From Marsupella aquatica (Eukaryota; Marchantiophyta), in contig OZ316892.1 in the NCBI GenBank assembly GCA_973895155.1, positions 6,758,001 to 6,822,000 of the forward strand: a stretch of 64,000 nucleotides of DNA, given 5' to 3'. The position numbers and the translations under genes are program-made. Position 1 is the first letter of the stretch; every line of letters begins with the position of its first letter. A model generated the notes under the pieces. That model saw nothing but the letters and a program-made list of their open reading frames with translations, was not told the DNA's origin and did not search any database. Below are positions 57,552-64,000 of this stretch, piece after piece.

Positions 57552-60385
57552 CTACTTGTGAGGCAATTGCAAAACCTGCAATGCATCACGGTGTCTAGAA
57601 AAACTCTCCAAAGGAATCACTTTGGTAAAAGCGTCAGTCGGGTTGAGTTTACCATCAATCTTGACTAGCTCAAACATATTATCAGACACAGCTTGCATGA
57701 TAAAATGGTACCTGACGTCGATGTGCTTCACTCTACTGTCCATCACCTGGTTCACAGCAAGGTGGAGTGCACTCTGACTATCACAATGGAGCTTTTTATT
57801 CCCCTGTGGCAATCCCATCTCAGTGATAAGTCTGTCCTTGGAACCAAATCGCTTCTTTTGTTGATTCCGCTGCTGCAACATACTCTGCTTTTGTAGTAGA
57901 CTGAGCAATACACTTCTGCAAAGTAGACCTCCAACTTATGCATCCACCTCCCAGTGTGAACACATAACCTGTTGTTGACCTCCTCCAATCCAAATCCTGT
58001 GCATAGTCAGCATCTACATAGCCCATCAATGGTTTAGCATTATCAGCATGTGCATCAAACAGTAGACCATGATCCACGGTACCCTTCAAATACCGAATAA
58101 TCCACTTCACTGCTTCCCAGTGTACCTTCCCTGGATTCGACATGTACCTGCTCACCTTGCCCATAGCCATGGCAAGATCAAGTCTAGTGCAAGTCATCAA
58201 ATACATGAGATTCCCCACTGCCTTGTCATACGGAACCTTTGACATCAACCTCTTCTCAGTGTCATCCGTAGGACAGAAAGCTGATGACAACTTGAAGTGT
58301 GGAGCCAATGGGGTACTCACTGGCTTGCTATCCCCCATGTTGAACCTTGCAATTATCTTCCTCGCATAACTGCTCTGCGTCAACCATAGTTTGCCAGCCT
58401 CCAAGTCCCTAGTGATCTCCATACCCAAAATTCTCTTAGCAGGCCCTAAGTCCTTCATCTTAAACTCTACACTTAGCAGTGCCTTCAGCTTAACAATCTC
58501 AGACCTATCCTTGGCCGCAATAAGCATGTCATCCACATAAAGTACTAAAACAATGAACCCAAAAATGGCATTCTTCACCGGTTTAAGATACACACATGGG
58601 TCAAACACACTCCTGTGAAAGCCTTGTGCATGAATCCAATCATCAAACCGCTTATTCCATTGTCTTGGTGACTACTTCAACCCATACAAGGATCTCAACA
58701 ATCTGCAAACCAAATCCTTTTGCCCTTTCTTCACAAAACCTAGCGGCTGTCTCATGAAGATCACCTCTTCCAAGGTGCCATAGAGGAAAGCTGTGACAAC
58801 ATCCATCTGATCTAGCAGCAGACCAAACATAACAACAAGCACACACAGTAGCCGTATTGTTGAGTACTTAGCAACTGGTGAGAATACCTCATTGTAATCC
58901 ACACATTTTTCCTATGTGAATCCCTTGGCTACCAACCTAGCCTTGTAGACCTTCGATCCACCCCCCATGGACTGATCCTTCAGCTTGTATATCCACTTGC
59001 TGTCCCTTAGGCAGCTTGACAAGCTCCCAAGTTTTGTTGTCCTTCAATGATTGCATCTCCGTTTGCATTGTTGCGGTCCACTCCTGCTTCTCCTTTGAAG
59101 CACTTGCTTCATGAAATGAAGAAGGTTCCCCTTCTTCCAAAATCAACGCATCACCCTCATCGTAAGTAAAAAAATCCTTCTCTTGCAATTGAGATGAATC
59201 AACCCACTATCCATACCTTGGTGGAGCGCGTACAGTGCGACTAGATGTCCTTCTAGCCGATGACTCCGGTTGATCTACGTGTGCTGGTACAATTTGAAGC
59301 TCTGCAACATCCACTTGTTGCTCACCAGCATCAACAAACTCCTTTGGTTCCTCTGGCACAGGAACCAACTTCATAATTGGAGCAACTCCTTCTCTCCGGT
59401 CATGCACCTCATGACCAATCTCCCTCTCAACGAGATCCGGGATAGAAGATTTTCCTTTGTCAATACGGGAGACGTGAGTATTCTCCTCCTCCTTCAATAA
59501 CATGGATTCATTGAAGGAAATATCCCTACTGATAACGAGCTTACAGGCAATAGGATCCCATAGCCTGTAGGCTTTCACACCACTCTGGTACCCAAGAAAA
59601 ATACATTTCTTGGAGGTAGGATCTAACTTGGTCCTATTCTACTTTGGTGTGAGAGCATATGCATCACTTCCAAAAACTATCAAACCATGATAGTCTGCTT
59701 GCCGCTTATAGCGCATCTCAAACGACGTTTTGAAATTGATAACACTAGAAGGAGAAAGATTTACCAAATAAGTTGCGGTATTAATAGCTTCTGCCCAGAA
59801 TTCCTGTGGTAAATTGGATTGGCTCAACATACTTCGTGACTGCTTCAATAGTGTCTGATTGAGCCTCTCAGCGACACCATTCTGCTGCGGAGTATAAACT
59901 GTGGTGAGATGGCAAGTTATCCCCTAGTCTAAACAGTACTCTTCAAATTCCACTGAAGTGTACTCCCCGCCGTTGTCTGACCTTAGATTCTTCACCCTTG
60001 TATCCAAATACTTGACCATGTTTCCAGTCTGATTATCCACCTGGGCCTTTCACTTCTTAAAAATGGACAAGACATCAGACTTATGCGTCATGAAATAAAT
60101 CCACACAAATCTTGAGTAATCATCAATAAATGATACATAGTACAACTTTCCAAAGTGTGAGGGAGTTGGGGATGGACCCCACACGTCACTATGTATGTAT
60201 TCAAGAACCGCTTTGGAACAATAAGTTCCAACACCGAAAGCACGACGATGTTGCTTTCCAAGAATGCAATGCTCAAAGAACTCTAATTTACAAGATTACA
60301 AATCAGAAATGAGTCCATTCTTCAGTAAGATAGCTAAACCCTTCTCACTCATGTGGCCTAGTCGTGAATGCCACAGTTGAGTCAT
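57552..60385 (-). pseudogene. pol: copia element 2 pol remnant (IN-RT-RH)
   Basis: The minus-strand reading, with several frame changes, gives GAG-pre-integrase (LWHSRLGHMSEKGL, about 60385-60330). Integrase pieces follow (IDDYSRF near 60110, SDNGGE near 59985, QQNGVAE near 59875, and EFWAEAINTATYLVN near 59790). Then come a linker (59578-59207), reverse transcriptase with YVDDM at 58525-58539, and RNase H ending at 57552 (HCDSQSALHLAVN, VKHIDVRYHFI). At least seven separate open segments are needed to cover it. The RT is similar in sequence to that of element 1, so the two are related but distinct families. Confidence 0.92.
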
Positions 60386-60431
60386 CTCCTCATACAGTAT
60401 TGCCCTGCAACACATACAAATTCTTTTGTGG

Positions 60432-60712
60432 TAGAGAGATATGTGGTTCACTTCCACATGAGACTACGTCCACGGGAACACACATGAGGTTTACTGCACT
60501 CTAGGCCGACCGGCCATACCAAGCATCCACAGCGCAAGCTCTTTTTATCTCTCAACTAACTCCATAACAATGAGCTTGAGTTCCCTCTCTCCCAACAAAC
60601 ATCGCTTGGTTATAGAGTGTGCACAAAATGACTAACCTAACCAAGTCTACGACTAAGGTTAATTTTAATTACGGTACAGTCGTAACTCTAGACCTAAGAG
60701 TAAATCCTAACA
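60432..60712 (-). repeat. 5' LTR of copia element 2 (3'-truncated)
   Basis: This 281-bp LTR portion corresponds base for base in length to 57080-57360. It begins TGTTAGGATT on the minus strand. Its final 64 bp are gone, joined at 60431/60432 to internal sequence. An ATTA-type microsatellite lies just outside, at about 60789-60812. Confidence 0.9.
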
Positions 60713-60717
60713 ATAAC

Positions 60718-63671
60718 TTCTAATTACACTGAATAGTCTAGCCGAATCAAATACGAAAATTTAAGGGCAGGCCCATTTTATAGTGGCAGCTATTAATTAA
60801 TTAATTAATTAACAATGAATAACTCAGGTGCACGATATAATAAGTTAGACTACAATACTTGTATTTTAATTGTCACTGGACTCTCTTGTAGAGCCCTAAG
60901 CCACTCCTCCACTGATGCAGTGGTGCTGGTGCGGCCGTTTTATTCCTGTAGATTCCCATGACTTTCTCTGCATTTCCTCGCAACTAACTCTCCGATACCC
61001 CCCGTCCGCCCGCTGCCCATCTCTGCCCGCGGGCAGTCAAATAGAATCCATCATTATGCCCCACCTCGACTGCCCGCACGGCGCTGACTGCGCACTGCCC
61101 GGAAACCAAGCAGCCTAGGCGCCGAGCCAAACCGTGCGCGGGCAGCGCCTCCAGTGCCCGGACCCTCTTGAACCGTCCGTTCCGATAATCGACGGCCCAG
61201 ATCTGTAGAAGAACAGAATGTCCAATAGATTCCGTTTTGCCGGGGCGGGTCGGCCCTGTCAGAACACCAGCCCGCCGAGGCGCCGAGCTGGACCGTCGGC
61301 GGGCAGCGAATTTTTTCGATCGTAGCCGTCCGTATCTCAAATCACTCCAGATTAGCCGAATCCGTCGACTCCGTACTGGGTTTCAACCCTTTTTCAGCGG
61401 CAGCCGTCCGTCGCCCAATCAACGATCCAGGTCCAACGATTCTCGAACAGATTCTATTTGGCCAGGCGGCGGGCTCTGCGGACCGGTCTACACCCGATTA
61501 TTATTTTCCGTACTGTACGGTGGTGTTCCATGTCTGACACGGCCTTAACGTACCGAGTGACGTGTCAGTACGCAGTTGCGGCAGAAGAACACCTAGAGTC
61601 TAATAGATCTGACGCGTCCGTATCTTGATTGAACGATACAGATTAAGTGATTCTTGAATAGATTCCGCATTGGCTGAATCGTCTAGCTCTTCGACCACGT
61701 ACTGTGGTAGGTTTTGGTCACGCTGTACTGGGTTAGAGCGAGCTACGGTGTAGTGTCGCGGTTACCGTGCAGCGAGAGTGCGTAGGCGTGGGGCTCCCTA
61801 CCCTGCCCCCACCGGGCCCCCCATCCGGCCCACCCCCCGCCCCCAACCCCCAATCCCCAATGTCGTTTGTTTCGAAGGCCGAACGCTCTTCGGAAACTCT
61901 GTTTCCTTCGTCTCCTTCATATGGGCGAGAGATGCATCGCCAGCTGGGTGCTCACTCTCTCGATGCGACGATCGATCCCTCGCTCTCAATCAGCTCTGTG
62001 ATTTTTGTCTGCCTGCCTTGCAGATCGGGTCCTTGCCTGATTCGCTTTTCTCTCCTGCTGGTGATTGGATCGGTGGTCTGCTGTTTAGTACAGCTCTGCG
62101 CTACGTCGACGGCTTTCGGTTCTTCGCTTGCTTTCTGTTGGAAGTCGTTGAGTGCCGAATTTTGTTTAGAGGCTGTCCATTTTAAGCAGTGCTACTGCTG
62201 CTGCTGCTGATGACATCGATGAAGCTCCATCTGAGTGTTTCCAGGTCTGACTGCCTGATTGACTTCACTTGACTTGTCGTGGCGGTTCGACGGACGACTC
62301 CTCTGGATTAAGTTTCTTGCGGACTGGTGGGTCATTGTCTTGCCTGAATTGGGCTCGATCTGCCGCTGAGCTCACTCGGCCTCTCTCTCTGTGGCACTAC
62401 TAAGAAGCAGAGCACTTGCTTTGTATGTGCCGTCCTTTGATTCCTTGCTACGGTCGGATGAAATTCTTCAGTTAACTTTCTTGGTTAGCTCGATCTATTG
62501 GAGAGAGTCTGTCGTCGCCCCGTGCTACTACACTGGCCTTTGCGTACACGTTGTCGAATCAAATCTTAGAATTTCGCTGCGGAATCGGTCTCAGCATTTT
62601 GCTTGCTTGTTTGGGTTCTGCTTCAATCGAATTGAGGTTGTTTGGAGTCTCAAGTGACCAGCCTTCCGTGTGGCTCTTCAATTCCGTCCTCGTCCTCCTG
62701 TCCCTGTTTGCTTGCTAGAGCGGGAGGCAGGCGGTGTTTGTGCATTTCGATCACCGCTTTGGCCGGTGAGGGTGAGCCTTCACCAAGTTCTCCCCCCTTG
62801 GTCTGAATCCCTCCCTGTATGTCGGTCCGTCCGTTTTTCTTTCGAGTCATTAGACTGTATCGGAGTCGGTCGGGGTTGTTTTGGCCTCGCTCCATCGCTT
62901 TCCTCAGTCCTCCCTGGTTTTCAACGTCTCTGCCATATGGTAGTATAGTCATTGGTGGCTAAAAATCGGGGCTTCTGGCAGCTTCTGCTCGTTTTTCTCC
63001 ATTGTTAGTCCCCTTGTGCCCTAGTCCGGACTTCTTTCTTCTTACGGCTCCACCGTCGCGCCCGAGAGCGCGCTAGATTTTCCTCCGTGCTGCTCCAATT
63101 CTTACCGCTGGAAGGAGATAAAGCGCAGTGTACACAGCGCCATTTATGGCGCCCTCGGACCAACTCTCCAGGGATTCGAGTACGTACTTATCCGACCCCA
63201 TTTCGTCGTGCAGTGTTCACAGATTCTCCCCACACCTCCTGCATTTAAAAGCTTGTCCATTCCCGCATAATTGAACCCTCTTATACTTTGCTCATATTGA
63301 GATAATGATGATGATGTCCATGTGGATCGACCTGGAATACGGCAGACTATTTCTATCATACCTTTTCCGTGAAATCGAAACTTTTGCAATGCAAATTTGC
63401 TGGCACTGACTAAAGGCTTATCAAAATGGAAATGACATCCATTGGCGGGTTGGAATCCAGTTTCCTAGCGTAAGATGTTATGCTGGGCAATCATTAACTT
63501 CATTCTTAAGAGGGACAACAAGATCTCAAAGTCTTAATTATTTATTAGAGTCTTAATGCCTGTTGCAGTGGAGGAACGTTGTAGCTTGCGAACGTCTTGA
63601 GGTCTTCGTTGACAATCCGAAGGGAACAAGCGTGGCCGGAGAGAATTGAGAGGTGGCTGACTGACTCTACA
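60718..63671. other. GC-rich upstream region of amine oxidase gene
   Basis: No coding exon is identified. 61110-61690 holds degenerate repeats: 'aggcgccgag......accgt.cgcgggcag' at about 61118 and 61274, and 'gccgtccgt.....atcc' with 'atagattccg.tttggc' at several places between 61160 and 61680. 61780-62960 is C/T-rich on the plus strand, like a long 5' leader, with overlapping frames of no recognisable content. A small inverted repeat GCGCCATTTATGGCGC lies near 63138. Confidence 0.45.
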
Positions 63672-63800
63672 ATGCTTGTTTGCGCAGCCTCGTTTCAACT
63701 CAATGTTGGATCGATATCCCCGGCACCGGCAGTCATTGTGATAGGGGCAGGAGTCGCAGGATTGGCTGCCGCCCATATTCTTCAATCACATAATTTTAAG
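63672..63800 (+). CDS. Flavin amine oxidase (polyamine-oxidase-like), first exon
   Basis: 43 codons from the ATG at 63672 end at a GT donor at 63801 (AATTTTAAG|GTAACT), phase 0. The window ends inside the first intron. The exon encodes the start of an FAD-binding Rossmann fold, VIVIGAGVAGLAAAHILQSH (about residues 21-40). It has the GxGxxG dinucleotide-binding glycines and the context typical of flavin-containing amine oxidases, such as plant polyamine oxidases and LSD1-type demethylases. The expected next segment (an acidic residue then R..GGR) is absent from the remaining 200 bases, so it must lie in a later exon outside. The 20-residue lead before the fold shows no clear targeting signal. 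A CAG at 63684-63686 could instead be a splice acceptor, moving the true start upstream. Confidence 0.7.
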
Positions 63801-64000
63801 GTAACTTATGAACCACTCTCACAGGATGCACTTACCCCCACAGGCAACGCCGCATGATGATGTCCTCTACGTCAGCGGACAGTGGATCGATCTACGATGT
63901 GCATATTTCCACCTGAAGCCATTCGTAGTGAAAAACTTGGCTCAGTGCTGAATTGGGCTACCAGTGAGCGATGACCGGCCGAAGGTGTCTTCTTTCCCTC

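Larger units (their letters stand above)
57016..60712 (-). mobile_element. Ty1/copia element 2, internally deleted, minus strand
   Basis: The outer ends are intact. The left LTR starts TG at 57016, the right LTR ends CA at 60712, and a perfect 5-bp duplication ATAAC flanks both (57011-57015, 60713-60717). Read on the minus strand, the 5' LTR is cut after 281 bp and joins directly to the end of the protease/GAG-pre-integrase region. Its last 64 bp, the primer site, gag and most of the protease are therefore missing. Over the shared 281 bp the LTRs differ at about 25 sites by hand count (~91% identity), older than element 1. The polymerase region carries many stops and frameshifts. Confidence 0.92.

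Noticed and set aside
61767-62210. Proline-rich 147-codon frame upstream of the amine oxidase exon
   Set aside because: A second frame over the same bases is equally open, and the composition is that of a C/T-rich leader; no domain seen.
63534-63785. Minus-strand frame over the amine oxidase exon
   Set aside because: It is the antisense of the Rossmann-fold coding exon.

Overview
This is nuclear DNA of a land plant. The signs are a split, chloroplast-type FtsH protease gene of the FTSH7/FTSH9 kind, a plant-type GT29 sialyltransferase-like gene, Ty1/copia retrotransposons (one with an initiator-Met tRNA primer site), and long AT-rich gene-poor stretches full of old repeats. The large intergenic distances and repeat load would suit a seed-free vascular plant such as a lycophyte or fern, but the species cannot be fixed from the sequence alone.

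Layout. 1-2.7 kb: AT-rich, no gene, one copy of a dispersed repeat ('family A'). 2.72-9.06 kb: a full-length Ty1/copia element with both LTRs and an AGGAG target duplication. Its gag is split by a 296-bp non-autonomous DNA transposon and its gag-pol carries four further stops. 10.92-12.20 kb: intact single-exon GT29 gene. 12.5-14.5 kb: several local tandem arrays. 14.5-24 kb: no gene; a 504-bp fold-back element, a 376-bp PIF/Harbinger MITE, a strong hairpin, family A copies and small tandem duplications. 25.1-33.0 kb: FTSH7/9-like gene in 15 coding exons, complete and in frame (914 aa). 34.3-35.65 kb: a satellite-like array interrupted by an inverted family A copy. 36-52 kb: gene-poor, with a 1,140-bp PIF/Harbinger element (42.80-43.94 kb) holding a broken Myb/SANT/NAM-like ORF. 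52.5-57 kb: repeats, including a tRNA-derived SINE-like head. 57.02-60.71 kb: a second copia element on the minus strand, lacking the end of its 5' LTR, its primer site, gag and protease, but still flanked by ATAAC duplications. 61-63.6 kb: GC-richer, probably promoter/leader. 63.67 kb to the end: first coding exon of a flavin amine oxidase (polyamine-oxidase-like) gene that runs off the window.

Only three host genes are supported: the GT29 Golgi enzyme, the plastid AAA metalloprotease and the amine oxidase start. They have no evident pathway link. The rest is transposon history that can be read in unusual detail, because several elements keep exact ends and target duplications. I saw no previously undescribed multi-gene system.
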